A DNA stretch of 64,000 nt from Geoanaerobacter pelophilus. Its GTDB lineage: Bacteria; Desulfobacterota; Desulfuromonadia; Geobacterales; DSM-12255. Shown here in pieces: positions 8,454-17,684 of this stretch. The notes under the pieces were generated by a model. The model saw nothing but the letters and a program-made list of their open reading frames with translations. It did not search any database and was not told where the DNA came from. Location: contig NZ_JAHCVJ010000001.1 of NCBI RefSeq assembly GCF_018476885.1, forward strand, positions 372,001 through 436,000, in the 5' to 3' direction. Every line of letters begins with the position of its first letter. The stretch's first letter is position 1. Position numbers and translations under genes: made by a program.

Positions 8454-9455
8454 TTAACTCAACAAAACCAGTTGTCCTTTATTTTTTATTGATTCCTCGG
8501 CGGCCTCAAGAATTCTTATGACATAGAGCCCATTATCACCGTCCGTAAGTGGTTTGCGACCCTCAATTATGGCGTTTACAAATTCAGAAGTAGCTAGGCT
8601 GAGAGCCTCTGTTTGATTAACTTTTGGAGAGTACATATCTCCTGTTCGGTATTCAACCAAGGCTTGATGAACGCCTTCTTCAGTGTTAATCGCGACACCG
8701 GTATCATAAATTTTGACTTTATCAAAGTTCTCCATATCGTCAAAAACCATCATCTTTTTTGTTCCACCCATTATCATCCGCCTAATTTTGACTGGTGACG
8801 TCCAGTTAACATGGAAATGTGCGAAACAATTTCCTTCAAAATAAACAGACAGATGGGCCACATTCTCCATCCCATTAAAATTTGCAATTCCGTTTGCTGA
8901 AACAGCATAAGGTTTTTTGCCTACCAAATAGCTCATAATCGAGAGATCATGAGGTGCGAGGTCCCACATCACGTTCACGTCATGTTGGAACAACCCAAGG
9001 TTGATTCTGACAGAATCAAAATACAGCACGTCTCCAAGTTCACCTTTATCCAAAACCTCTTTTATCTTGCGAACCGCCCCGGTATAGAGAAATGTGTGAT
9101 CCACAAAAATAACCCGATTGTTCTGCTTGGCGATTTCTATGAGATGTCGTGCATGATTGGATGATGCGGTGAAGGGTTTCTCAACCCAGACATGCTTGCC
9201 AGCTTCAAGAATTTTTTTAGCAAGGTCGTAATGGGTATTTACCGGTGTTGCAATTGCAACAGCTTTTAAGTCAGGGTCCTGGATGAGAGCATCAATGCTG
9301 TTGCATGTACTAATACCAGGGAACCTCGAACGCGCAAACTCAAGTCTCTGTTCGCGTTCATCGCAGGCAATGACAGAAGTTATTTGCGGATGAGCCTGAA
9401 AATTTCTAACAAGATTTGGCCCCCAGTATCCGAGCCCTACGACGGCAAATTTCAT
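8454..9455 (-). CDS. Gfo/Idh/MocA-family sugar-nucleotide oxidoreductase (WbpB/WlbA type)
   Basis: A 333-residue NAD(P)-dependent oxidoreductase. The N-terminal Rossmann motif is VVGLGYWGPNLVRNF. The family lysine sits in HVWVEKPFTAS (about residue 95). The catalytic-site region MWDLAPHDLSIM (about residue 164) fits the WlbA/WbpB group, which oxidises C3 of UDP-GlcNAc-uronic acid before transamination. It is encoded between the initiating sugar transferase and the hexapeptide acetyltransferase, with 12 and 24 bases between stops and starts, and most likely works in sequence with the DegT aminotransferase upstream. Confidence 0.88.
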   Translation of the reverse strand: MKFAVVGLGYWGPNLVRNFQAHPQITSVIACDEREQRLEFARSRFPGISTCNSIDALIQDPDLKAVAIATPVNTHYDLAKKILEAGKHVWVEKPFTASSNHARHLIEIAKQNNRVIFVDHTFLYTGAVRKIKEVLDKGELGDVLYFDSVRINLGLFQHDVNVMWDLAPHDLSIMSYLVGKKPYAVSANGIANFNGMENVAHLSVYFEGNCFAHFHVNWTSPVKIRRMIMGGTKKMMVFDDMENFDKVKIYDTGVAINTEEGVHQALVEYRTGDMYSPKVNQTEALSLATSEFVNAIIEGRKPLTDGDNGLYVIRILEAAEESIKNKGQLVLLS

Positions 9456-9467
9456 GATATCCTCCCT

Positions 9468-10880
9468 TTATTTCCCTCCCCTTGCAAATAAAAGCACAGG
9501 GAATGTTTTGAGCAGCAACTGCATATAAAACCATGGAGACATGTTTTCAATCATGTATAAATCCATGATAACCATTTCATCAAATGTTGCATTCCCTCGC
9601 CCATAAACCTGCCAAAAACCAGTGCACCCGGGCAGTACTCGATGACGTTCACGGTGCCATAGCTTGTATGAATCATATTCATATGGGAGTGTCGGGCGTG
9701 GGCCAACCAAGCTCATATCACCCTTCAATACATTGAACAATTGCGGAAGTTCATCGATACTATATTTTCGGATAAAAGCACCGATTGGGGTGATTCGTGA
9801 GTCATCAACTATCTTATTGTCTCCATTAGCTTTTTGGCCCTTTTTTATAAACTCCATCATCATAACCTTACGCTTCTCATCGTCTCCATCGGAACAATAC
9901 ATTGATCGAAATTTAAGCATCTTGAAATGCTTGCCATCTTTGCCAACACGGTTCTGGGCAAAAAAAACCGGCCCTGAAGAAGTGGTCTTTATTATTACTG
10001 ATAGAACGATCAACAATGGAGAAAGAACCACCATTCCCACAAGAGAAAAAATTATATCAGCGATTCGCTGGTATACTGAAGTAATCAAGCTATCAAGCCC
10101 AGCGGTTAAAGTAACAGTTGGATGATGGGTATATTGTTCAGTGACGATCTTATCCGTGAGGAAATTGAACACGCTCGAAAGCACTCTTACTTGGGCACCA
10201 GTTGCCTTTGCAACGGATGTCAAGTGTACTAGGGAATCCTCCGACAATTCATCCTGTGCAATGATGATTTCGTTGACACCGTAATCCCCAGCAATTTGGT
10301 AAAGCCCACAACTTTCACCAAGAACAGAATATCCCTTTAGGATCTTTTTCCCTGTTGGCTGATTGTCATCAATAAACCCAGCTATTGAAATCCCCAGATC
10401 ATCTCGCTTTAAAAGAGCCATTAGAAAATTTTGTGCTGTCTTGCCTGTACCAACTATAAGTATACGTTGGCATGCGTTTGAAATATGGGAAATATACTTA
10501 AAGACAACGGGCAAACACAACACTCGGTAAGCTACCAAAATTGAGGCAAGCGAGCCAGTAAACAGTATAAAGGTTAGACGACGATAAGTAATTACATGTA
10601 AGCCTGAAATAAAATCAAAAAAAACTATAACCAGATATGAAAACGTAAGAGTTTTAACAAGAAGAATGAATCCGGCAAATCGTTTGAGAAATATGTTTAT
10701 CTTGTAAAGGTCGTTGTATTGTAAAAAAACAACCAAAATGACCATATAAAAAATAAGTGCAACAATTCCCCATACAGTAACAGTATTGTTGCTTACTACG
10801 CCTGCCAAGCAAAAAGCGAGAATCACGCAAAGGATATCGCATGCAAGTAGGACAAATTTATAGGCCGGAAAGCAAGTCAT
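9468..10880 (-). CDS. Polyprenyl-phosphate sugar-1-phosphate transferase (WbaP/WcaJ type)
   Basis: A 470-residue membrane enzyme that starts repeat-unit synthesis by moving a hexose-1-phosphate from a nucleotide sugar to undecaprenyl phosphate. It has about four N-terminal membrane helices, a central CoA-binding-like domain (ILIVGTGKTAQNFL), one more helix (IIFSLVGMVVLSPLLIVL), and the C-terminal catalytic domain. The catalytic domain carries VFFAQNRVGKDGKHFKMLKF, the KYSIDELPQLFNVLKGDMS block and GPRPTLPYE. This is the full-length two-domain type. It is the key marker that the locus is Wzx/Wzy-dependent. The gene follows the aminotransferase by 10 bases. Confidence 0.92.
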   Translation of the reverse strand: MTCFPAYKFVLLACDILCVILAFCLAGVVSNNTVTVWGIVALIFYMVILVVFLQYNDLYKINIFLKRFAGFILLVKTLTFSYLVIVFFDFISGLHVITYRRLTFILFTGSLASILVAYRVLCLPVVFKYISHISNACQRILIVGTGKTAQNFLMALLKRDDLGISIAGFIDDNQPTGKKILKGYSVLGESCGLYQIAGDYGVNEIIIAQDELSEDSLVHLTSVAKATGAQVRVLSSVFNFLTDKIVTEQYTHHPTVTLTAGLDSLITSVYQRIADIIFSLVGMVVLSPLLIVLSVIIKTTSSGPVFFAQNRVGKDGKHFKMLKFRSMYCSDGDDEKRKVMMMEFIKKGQKANGDNKIVDDSRITPIGAFIRKYSIDELPQLFNVLKGDMSLVGPRPTLPYEYDSYKLWHRERHRVLPGCTGFWQVYGRGNATFDEMVIMDLYMIENMSPWFYMQLLLKTFPVLLFARGGK

Positions 10881-10890
10881 TGCATTTACT

Positions 10891-12000
10891 TCATTTCATA
10901 AAAAAATGTCGGATGTTATTGGAAATGTAGGTAAGCTGTTCATCGGTCAACTCCGGATACATTGGGAGAGAGAGGCCGTTTTCAGCCAGTTGTTCAGCGA
11001 CAGGCATAACACCTCGATCATAGTTAAGATGACTGAAACAAGGTTGCATGTGGAGCGGTACAGGGTAATGCAAGCCAGTTGCTATACCTTTTTCATTGAG
11101 ATACTTCACAAGATCGTCCCGTCTCAGCGGAGCCTGTACAACAAAAAGGTGGTATACATGACGACGATCTGAAACCTCCGTCGGTAGCATTAGCTCATCT
11201 AGGCCAGAAAGCATCTCGCAGTAACGAGAAGCAACTCTTCGCCGACCTTCAGTCCAAGTATTGAGGTGTTTCAGTTTGACACCTAAGACAGCTCCCTGAA
11301 TCCCCTCCATCCGATAGTTGTGGCCATAGATTTCATGGTTGTATTTTGTAAGTGTCCCATGGTCTCGAATCATTCTAAACTTTTTTGCCAAGTCATCATC
11401 AGTAGTTGTTACTGCGCCCGCTTCACCATAAGCACCGAGGTTCTTTCCGGGATAGAAACTGAATGACGCTGCCCTCCCAAAACCTCCCACACGTTTGTTC
11501 TTATACTCTGCAAGATGCGCCTGAGCACAGTCCTCGATAAGGTGAATGCCATGTTTCGTTGCAATTGCCTGCAGAGCATCCATATCAGCAGGTTGCCCAT
11601 ACAAATGCACAGCAACAATGGCCTTAGTCCTCGAGGTGATGGCCTCTTCAACCTTTGAAGGATCAATATTGTAGCTGATTGGGTCGCAATCTACAAAAAC
11701 TGGAGTTGCACCACACAGGGTTGCACCCCACGCGGTTGCAATGAAAGTATTAGCAGGGATGATAACCTCATCGCCAGAGCCTACCCCAAGACCCCAGAGC
11801 ACCATATGGTTGCCGTCAGTGCCAGAACTAGTGCCTAGGCAATGTTTCACGCCATGTTCAAAAGCAAATGCTGCTTCAAAATCTGCAACTGCTTTACCCA
11901 TGACATAAGCAGTATTGTCAAGGACATCCTGAATTGCTGGATTGACTTCGTCTTTAATTGATTTGTATTGTGCTTTAAGGTCAAGAAATGGGATGTTCAT
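10891..12000 (-). CDS. DegT/DnrJ/EryC1 PLP-dependent sugar aminotransferase
   Basis: A 369-residue PLP enzyme that aminates a keto-sugar nucleotide, typically at C3 with glutamate as donor. Landmarks are the N-terminal IPFLDLKAQY, LGTSSGTDG, the PLP-phenol aspartate region HLIEDCAQAH, and the Schiff-base lysine in FYPGKNLGAYGEAGA (about residue 190). It resembles the WbpE/FdtB group. Its partners are the oxidoreductase and acetyltransferase two and three genes downstream. A 72-base AT-rich gap separates it from the upstream glycosyltransferase; I see no strong terminator or promoter there. Confidence 0.9.
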   Translation of the reverse strand: MNIPFLDLKAQYKSIKDEVNPAIQDVLDNTAYVMGKAVADFEAAFAFEHGVKHCLGTSSGTDGNHMVLWGLGVGSGDEVIIPANTFIATAWGATLCGATPVFVDCDPISYNIDPSKVEEAITSRTKAIVAVHLYGQPADMDALQAIATKHGIHLIEDCAQAHLAEYKNKRVGGFGRAASFSFYPGKNLGAYGEAGAVTTTDDDLAKKFRMIRDHGTLTKYNHEIYGHNYRMEGIQGAVLGVKLKHLNTWTEGRRRVASRYCEMLSGLDELMLPTEVSDRRHVYHLFVVQAPLRRDDLVKYLNEKGIATGLHYPVPLHMQPCFSHLNYDRGVMPVAEQLAENGLSLPMYPELTDEQLTYISNNIRHFFMK

Positions 12001-12072
12001 TAATGCCCTCCTTTTAAATAACTAAATCAAATTAATAAATACAATTATTTTTCATACATTAGCCGAGCTAGA

Positions 12073-13200
12073 TCAAACACAATCTCTGTAAACAGACAAC
12101 ATCTTTGACATTTGTTTTTTATGGTTAAACTTATTGTTAGCAATATCAAAAGCCGCTTCTACCTTCGATTGGCAAAGCAGTTTATTTTTTATTAGAGTGT
12201 TTAATTGATTTTTTAGTTCCAGACTTTGTTTGTTTTGAAAATAGAAGATAGAATCTCCCCATAGCTTTGTATTCTCAGGAATATCACTGGTCAAAATTGG
12301 CGTACCAAGGATTGCTGCCTCAAGAATAGTAACTGCCATTCCTTCCGTTTCAGATGGCAAAACCATAAGTCTCGAATGTTTGATTAATGTATAAGCTGTA
12401 TTGCTATAATACGCACCAATGAATCTCACATCACTCCCACCCGCCAATTGCTTTAAATAAGCATGATATAGGTTGTTTTTATCAAACCGGCCTACAATAA
12501 CAAGAGGCAAATTTGGCTCGTTAATTTTAGAGTAAGCCTCTATAAGGTAGTGTACCCCTTTTAATGGAACAAGCCTTCCGATAAACATAAGATAACCGCT
12601 TGGAGAAAGAGCGTGCCGCTTAAGGACATCTTTGTCTTCATCCAGATGTACGTCTAGCGAGTTATAAATAACTGTAGCCTTTTGGCGCGCTAAAGGCGGC
12701 ATTTGCGAAAGCGAGACATCATTAACCGTTACAATTTTATTTGCCCACAATGAAAAAAATTTCATGTTTATTTTAAAAAACAACATCCCTGCTAAGATTG
12801 GCAGGTTGGAGATTCTTAAACGGCTTCCACCCCATCGAGATAGAGTCCATTTCGTCCCCCTAATATTCAACACTACCTTAAGACCGACCAAACGTAACAA
12901 TGGCAACAAATAAGCATTTTCGAGGCCATTTAAGTGAATAACATCAGGTTTAATTCTGTAGACTTTTATTGCACCAGCGAACCCTCCAAGTATTGATCTT
13001 AAATAAGGAATATTTCTCACCCGTAACGGTACCACTTTCAGGTTTTCTGTACCGGTTTGCTGAGATGAGCAGTAAAGAGGGAGCACAGTTACTGAGAATT
13101 GAGGATCTTTTATTAATTCCGCTACTATGGCAGAGGTCATAGTCTCCATACCTCCATGTTCAGGAGGAAACGTTTTTAATCCCATAAACGCTATTTTCAT
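12073..13200 (-). CDS. Glycosyltransferase family 4
   Basis: A 375-residue GT-B fold glycosyltransferase. The N-terminal domain opens with a glycine-rich loop (GLKTFPPEHGGMETM). The C-terminal donor-binding domain has MFIGRLVPLKGVHYLIEAY and the EX7E catalytic motif (SETEGMAVTILEA). It probably acts at the inner membrane on the lipid-linked repeat unit; sugar specificity is unknown. Its start overlaps the stop of the upstream asparagine-synthase-like gene by four bases, so the two are translationally coupled. The DNA here is noticeably AT-rich compared with galE or gmd. Confidence 0.88.
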   Translation of the reverse strand: MKIAFMGLKTFPPEHGGMETMTSAIVAELIKDPQFSVTVLPLYCSSQQTGTENLKVVPLRVRNIPYLRSILGGFAGAIKVYRIKPDVIHLNGLENAYLLPLLRLVGLKVVLNIRGTKWTLSRWGGSRLRISNLPILAGMLFFKINMKFFSLWANKIVTVNDVSLSQMPPLARQKATVIYNSLDVHLDEDKDVLKRHALSPSGYLMFIGRLVPLKGVHYLIEAYSKINEPNLPLVIVGRFDKNNLYHAYLKQLAGGSDVRFIGAYYSNTAYTLIKHSRLMVLPSETEGMAVTILEAAILGTPILTSDIPENTKLWGDSIFYFQNKQSLELKNQLNTLIKNKLLCQSKVEAAFDIANNKFNHKKQMSKMLSVYRDCV

Positions 13201-15074
13201 GATTTTAAGCTTTTCTCACGCCATACGCTTAAGCAAAGAAGCGTCCAAAGTTGATCTGCGTTATCGGATTTGCCTGATTCATGATCTTCAATCATCTGTA
13301 GAATGGAGGATAGATTAAATAACTCCTCCATGGTCGAGGAAAGCAGATAGTCTCGAAGGAAACTGTTCAGCTCCTTTTTGAACCACTTTGCAAGAGGAAC
13401 AACAAAACCCTGCTTCTGGCGATAGAGGATATCATTGGGGAGCATCCCTTTGAAGGTTTCTTTTAATATATGCTTTGTCTGACCATTGTTTACCTTAAAA
13501 GCTGTCGGCAAGCTCAGCGCTAACTCCACCACTCGGTAGTCCAGAAAAGGTGCTCTTGTTTCAAGCGAATGCCTCATGCTCATACGGTCAACTTTTGTGA
13601 GGATGTCATCTGGTAGAAACCAATTGATATCATACTGCATCATGGCATCAAGGACCTTGTTATTAGGAATCGAGTCGTAGTTCAAACCTAGGTGCAATAT
13701 TTTACTGCAGCGTAATTCATCTAAGAATCGGCCGGAGAAAATCCTTTCGAATTCCTTTGTCGCAATCGAAGGCAGAAAGGATGAATGATTTGCTCGTACT
13801 TCACGGGTAAAGTCCAGAAATCGAAGCAGCTTCCTCCTGACACTAGTTTCAATTTTTTCATCATTATCCTTAAAAGTTGATCTAACAATACCCTCGAATG
13901 TCTTTCTTACGAATAAAGGCAACATTGAGTAACGCATACTCAATTGCATACCACGGTAACGAGAGTACCCGCCGAAAAGCTCGTCCCCGCCATCACCGCT
14001 TAGTGCGACCGTGACATTTTGTTTTGTCATCTTAGAAAGATAATAGACTGGCAAAGCTGATGAATCCGCAAATGGTTCGTCAAATGAGGAGATAATGTCG
14101 GAGACCGATTCATGGATGCCACAGTTCACCTCAAATTCGGTATGATTCGTATCAAAAAGCTTAGCAACTTGACGAGCATAGGCTGATTCGTCATATGACT
14201 TCTCAGGAAAGCGAATAGAAAAGGTTCGAATGTCTTGCATGCCGCACCGACGCATCATACCTACCACTATGCTAGAATCCACACCACCGCTTAGAAATGC
14301 ACCGAGAGGAACATCACTTATCAATTGTGACTTTACGGACATCTGTAAAGTAGTTGCGAGTTCTTCCTTAGCCTGGGCAAAGCTTTTATTGGGATCAATT
14401 TGTATGCTTTCTGGCTGCCAATAAGGCTTAATGACATATGTCCCATTCTGATATACTAAATAATTTGCAGGAGGAAGCTTGAAAAAGTCCTCGTATGCTG
14501 TTTCTGGGGATGGAATGTATCGATACTGAAGGTATGAATACAGTGCTGAATAGTTTGTTTTAGTAGTGATTCCTTTGTGTCTGAGCAACGCCTTTAATTC
14601 TGAAGCAAATAAAAACACTCCTTTCTGATTTGAATAATACAGAGGTTTTTCACCCATTCTGTCGCGGGCCAGAAATAGCTGTCCCCTTGATATATCAAAT
14701 AAAGCAATGGCAAACATTCCCACAAGTTTTTCTAGAAAACGCTCACCATACTCCTCGTACAAATGTGGCAATATTTCTGCATCACTTTTTGAAATAAATC
14801 GATGTCCCTTATTAACTAACTCATCGGTTAGTTCTTTATAGTTATAAATTTCTCCATTGCATACGCATACAACTGACTTGGTCTCATTAAAAAAAGGTTG
14901 TGAGCCATTCATAAGATCAATAATACTTAAGCGACGCATAGCGAGACCGACAGTGTCATGAATAAAATGTCCCGTCGAATCTGGCCCACGATGCAAAAGC
15001 GTATCGTTCATCGCCAGCAACTCCGCAGAAGTGACTACTTCATCTCGATTGTATATGCCACATATACCACACAT
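13197..15074 (-). CDS. AsnB-type glutamine amidotransferase (asparagine synthase family), copy 1
   Basis: A 625-residue two-domain enzyme. The class II glutaminase domain has the catalytic Cys2 (MCGICGIYN), RRLSIIDL and NGEIYNY. The synthetase domain has the PP-loop FLSGGVDSS and SGDGGDELFGGYSRY. True asparagine synthase converts aspartate to asparagine. Inside glycan loci the same architecture (WbpS-like proteins) is used to amidate uronic-acid sugars, and that role is plausible here, with a possible acetamido-uronic acid in the repeat unit. A second, different copy lies at 18786-20660. Start chosen so that the nucleophilic cysteine directly follows Met. Confidence 0.88.
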   Translation of the reverse strand: MCGICGIYNRDEVVTSAELLAMNDTLLHRGPDSTGHFIHDTVGLAMRRLSIIDLMNGSQPFFNETKSVVCVCNGEIYNYKELTDELVNKGHRFISKSDAEILPHLYEEYGERFLEKLVGMFAIALFDISRGQLFLARDRMGEKPLYYSNQKGVFLFASELKALLRHKGITTKTNYSALYSYLQYRYIPSPETAYEDFFKLPPANYLVYQNGTYVIKPYWQPESIQIDPNKSFAQAKEELATTLQMSVKSQLISDVPLGAFLSGGVDSSIVVGMMRRCGMQDIRTFSIRFPEKSYDESAYARQVAKLFDTNHTEFEVNCGIHESVSDIISSFDEPFADSSALPVYYLSKMTKQNVTVALSGDGGDELFGGYSRYRGMQLSMRYSMLPLFVRKTFEGIVRSTFKDNDEKIETSVRRKLLRFLDFTREVRANHSSFLPSIATKEFERIFSGRFLDELRCSKILHLGLNYDSIPNNKVLDAMMQYDINWFLPDDILTKVDRMSMRHSLETRAPFLDYRVVELALSLPTAFKVNNGQTKHILKETFKGMLPNDILYRQKQGFVVPLAKWFKKELNSFLRDYLLSSTMEELFNLSSILQMIEDHESGKSDNADQLWTLLCLSVWREKSLKS

Positions 15075-15102
15075 TAAATATCAACAGCTTTCTATTTGGA
15101 TT

Positions 15103-16179
15103 TTATTCTCTTTCGCCATAAAGCTTCCAGCCGAATTTGCCAGTTGCCTGAATTCGTTCATTTTTTAGGTTTCCGGCAACAACCCATTCATTAAGGTCAT
15201 GCTCATCATAATAATAACGAAGAGGTGGTGACAGTCGGTCAAACCAATCTGCGTAAGTAATCTTAAAAGGAAGCTTCGTATAAATCGAAAAGCGTCCAGT
15301 TTTGAAAACAGGAAATATTTTCTCAATAGGGAATATGGTTGAAACTACTTTGTAAGGGAGAATGACACAATAATAATCAACAACTGCCAACACTAAAGCA
15401 ATCGGTTTGAGGACAGACATCGGTAATCGTTTTGAAAAAAAGCGCATCGCTTCAAGAATTCCATTCAGTACTTTGCGTTGCTTACCATAGAGCCAAACAA
15501 AAGCAGATCCCCCTCTTTTGACTTTTGGTAGCAGTGAACAAAAACCTTTTAAAGGGTCAGGCAAATGATGTAATACACCAAAGCTATAAAAGAAATCAAA
15601 GGTTTCATCAGCAAAAGGCGGGTTAAATATATCACCCTGAACCAAGTGAATATTAGGCTTTCCGTTTGTTACTTTAGCTGCAGCATCGATTGCGGCGCTG
15701 TAATCTAGACCTATCATTGTAGCGCCACATTCACTTGAATAATATATATGGCGACCAAAGCCACAGCCAGCATCAAGACCAAGTTTTCCTTTAAAAAAGG
15801 CTTCAGGAACAGAACTATAGTTCGTAATAAAAAATTTACGGTTCTGCTCCACCATGTCCGGGAACTGATTCCATTGATACCCAAATGTTTCCTGAGTTCT
15901 CTTCTTTAAAGCATGTTCGGCACTAGATAGGGAACCGACTTTGCGATACTCGATACCATTGGCATTTAATTCATTTTGATACTTGAGTACAAACTCAGGA
16001 AACAAGTCGAAGGCATCAGGAAGCATACGAGGTATACCATTTACAATTGGATAAGCAAAACCATTTGGCCCAATAAAAACTCCATCGATAGTTTCACCAT
16101 CAACTTCAACAAATACCAATTTTGTTAAAGTGGCCTTTGTATTTGGACATCTAAGTAACCGTTCAAGAAATAATCTCAT
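15103..16179 (-). CDS. SAM-dependent methyltransferase with Trm112-like N-terminus
   Basis: A 358-residue protein. The first 60 residues resemble a Trm112p-like segment (LLRCPNTKATL ... GFAYPIVNGIPRMLP). A class I Rossmann methyltransferase domain follows, with the SAM motif GLDAGCGFGRHIYYSS, the acidic LDYSAA turn and FDFFYSFGVLHHLPDP. The C-terminal third has hydrophobic stretches (LKPIALVLAVVDYYCVILP), so membrane association is possible. A sugar or lipid-linked glycan substrate is inferred from context only. It is spaced 1 base from the downstream glycosyltransferase and 28 bases from the asparagine-synthase-like gene. Confidence 0.82.
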   Translation of the reverse strand: MRLFLERLLRCPNTKATLTKLVFVEVDGETIDGVFIGPNGFAYPIVNGIPRMLPDAFDLFPEFVLKYQNELNANGIEYRKVGSLSSAEHALKKRTQETFGYQWNQFPDMVEQNRKFFITNYSSVPEAFFKGKLGLDAGCGFGRHIYYSSECGATMIGLDYSAAIDAAAKVTNGKPNIHLVQGDIFNPPFADETFDFFYSFGVLHHLPDPLKGFCSLLPKVKRGGSAFVWLYGKQRKVLNGILEAMRFFSKRLPMSVLKPIALVLAVVDYYCVILPYKVVSTIFPIEKIFPVFKTGRFSIYTKLPFKITYADWFDRLSPPLRYYYDEHDLNEWVVAGNLKNERIQATGKFGWKLYGERE

Positions 16180-16180
16180 T

Positions 16181-16966
16181 TTATTTTCTCATCCTATATC
16201 TAAAATAATTACAACCATGTCCAAAGGTTGGATTGAAATAATATATCTTTCTTATCAGTACGTTGATGTATAACATTAAATATCTTCCTCCATTAAACTT
16301 TTTGCTAATTTTATAGCCGATCTCAATATCTTTCAATGTGCCATCAATGGTTTTTGAATCCAAGTGCTTACGGAAATTTGCAAAATAACATGAGATATGG
16401 CGGAAATCATATTTCATCCGCATCCTGATAAAAAAATCATAATCCATACCAAGATGTAAGGATTCATCAAGGTAACCAATAGTATCCAATACCGATTTTC
16501 TAAAAAAAACAGCGGGTTGGCCAACAAGAGAATTGCCTTTCTGGAGGAGTTCTTTAAGAGAAAATTCCCGGCATTGCCTATGATGCAGCTTCCTGCCATT
16601 TACATCAATAATGTGAAAATCACCAAACAGTACGCTACAGTCAGGGTGCTCTTCGAAATATTGCGCTACAGTTTGAAAAGTTCCAGGTTCATATGTGTCA
16701 TCAGAGTTGATCCAGGCGATAATATCGCCTTGTGCCATTTTGAAACCTTTGTTAAGTGCATTAGATTGTCCGCTATCTTTTTCACAAATTACATTTAGAT
16801 GAGGATATTCTTTCAACACATCCATGGTGCCGTCAGCTGAAAGGCCATCTATTACAATATGCTCATAATTATCGTAATTTTGAGCAATAACAGAATCAAT
16901 CGTTTCCTTAATAAAATTACCTTGATTATACGATGGTGTAATGACTGAAATATGCAATGAGCTCAT
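16181..16966 (-). CDS. Glycosyltransferase family 2
   Basis: A 261-residue GT-A fold transferase. The catalytic domain starts at once (ISVITPSYNQGNFIKETI), then YEHIVIDGLSADGT, CEKDSGQSNALNKG and the metal-binding INSDD (about residue 94). The later LDESLHLGMDYDFFIRM segment is typical of WcaA-like enzymes in exopolysaccharide loci. I use the ATG at 16966 with AAGG upstream; an adjacent TTG one codon earlier is less likely. Sugar donor is unknown. It lies in the AT-rich interior of the locus. Confidence 0.87.
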   Translation of the reverse strand: MSSLHISVITPSYNQGNFIKETIDSVIAQNYDNYEHIVIDGLSADGTMDVLKEYPHLNVICEKDSGQSNALNKGFKMAQGDIIAWINSDDTYEPGTFQTVAQYFEEHPDCSVLFGDFHIIDVNGRKLHHRQCREFSLKELLQKGNSLVGQPAVFFRKSVLDTIGYLDESLHLGMDYDFFIRMRMKYDFRHISCYFANFRKHLDSKTIDGTLKDIEIGYKISKKFNGGRYLMLYINVLIRKIYYFNPTFGHGCNYFRYRMRK

Positions 16967-17036
16967 CAAATTAACCTTAATTCTTGAATTAATTATCGTT
17001 GCGAAAGAAATTGACTTTCATCTACAGATCCCAACT

Positions 17037-17645
17037 TTATTCACTTTTTACAGCAGCGATTATTACGCTATCTTGAAATGTCTTTGGAAGCATCCACGGC
17101 ATCAATACAGTTGTTCCACTAATAGACAGTCCATCTGCTAGAACCTGTTTCACACAAAATGAAGTTTGCTGTAGTAACATTTTCATTTCTTTGAGATTAA
17201 AATCTCTAATATGCCCCGGCCTCCCATCAGTATAAAAAGTATCAGCCCGTGCTGCTACCATCGGAATTCTACCAAACAAAAAAGAGACTCTGTTTTTAAT
17301 AGCAACTATATTAGGTACGCTCAGGATAAGAACTCCTTGAGGTTTAAGCACTCTATGGATTTCTTCAAGAAGAAATTTAGCATGATAAATATGTTCAAAT
17401 ATTTCTCCTGCAATACAAATATCAATAATACCATTATCAAGCGGAATATTTTTGCTGATATCATGGACAATATCTGGATTGTTATCAGCAAATGCATCGA
17501 TAGTAATCGCTTGATTGCATGATATATGATTGCTTATGGCGTTATTGCCAGCCCCCAAATCTAATATTGTTTTATTAACTGGATTGTAACTATTAATTAA
17601 CTTAGTAATTTGCCTATACCTGATTTCGCCTAATTTATCAAACAT
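17037..17645 (-). CDS. Class I SAM-dependent methyltransferase
   Basis: A 202-residue single-domain methyltransferase. SAM motif I is ILDLGAGNNAISNHI (about residue 28). Motif II/III lies in IDICIAGEIFEHI, followed by EIHRVLKPQGVLILSVPN. It looks like the MTase_11/23 type found in polysaccharide loci. Together with the Trm112-like enzyme and the zinc-ribbon methyltransferase further upstream it gives the locus three methyltransferases, suggesting a multiply O-methylated glycan. Substrate not determinable. A 70-base gap follows before the next gene. Confidence 0.82.
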   Translation of the reverse strand: MFDKLGEIRYRQITKLINSYNPVNKTILDLGAGNNAISNHISCNQAITIDAFADNNPDIVHDISKNIPLDNGIIDICIAGEIFEHIYHAKFLLEEIHRVLKPQGVLILSVPNIVAIKNRVSFLFGRIPMVAARADTFYTDGRPGHIRDFNLKEMKMLLQQTSFCVKQVLADGLSISGTTVLMPWMLPKTFQDSVIIAAVKSE

Positions 17646-17684
17646 AAATAGCCCCTGTGAACCTATAAAGATGCAACAACATTA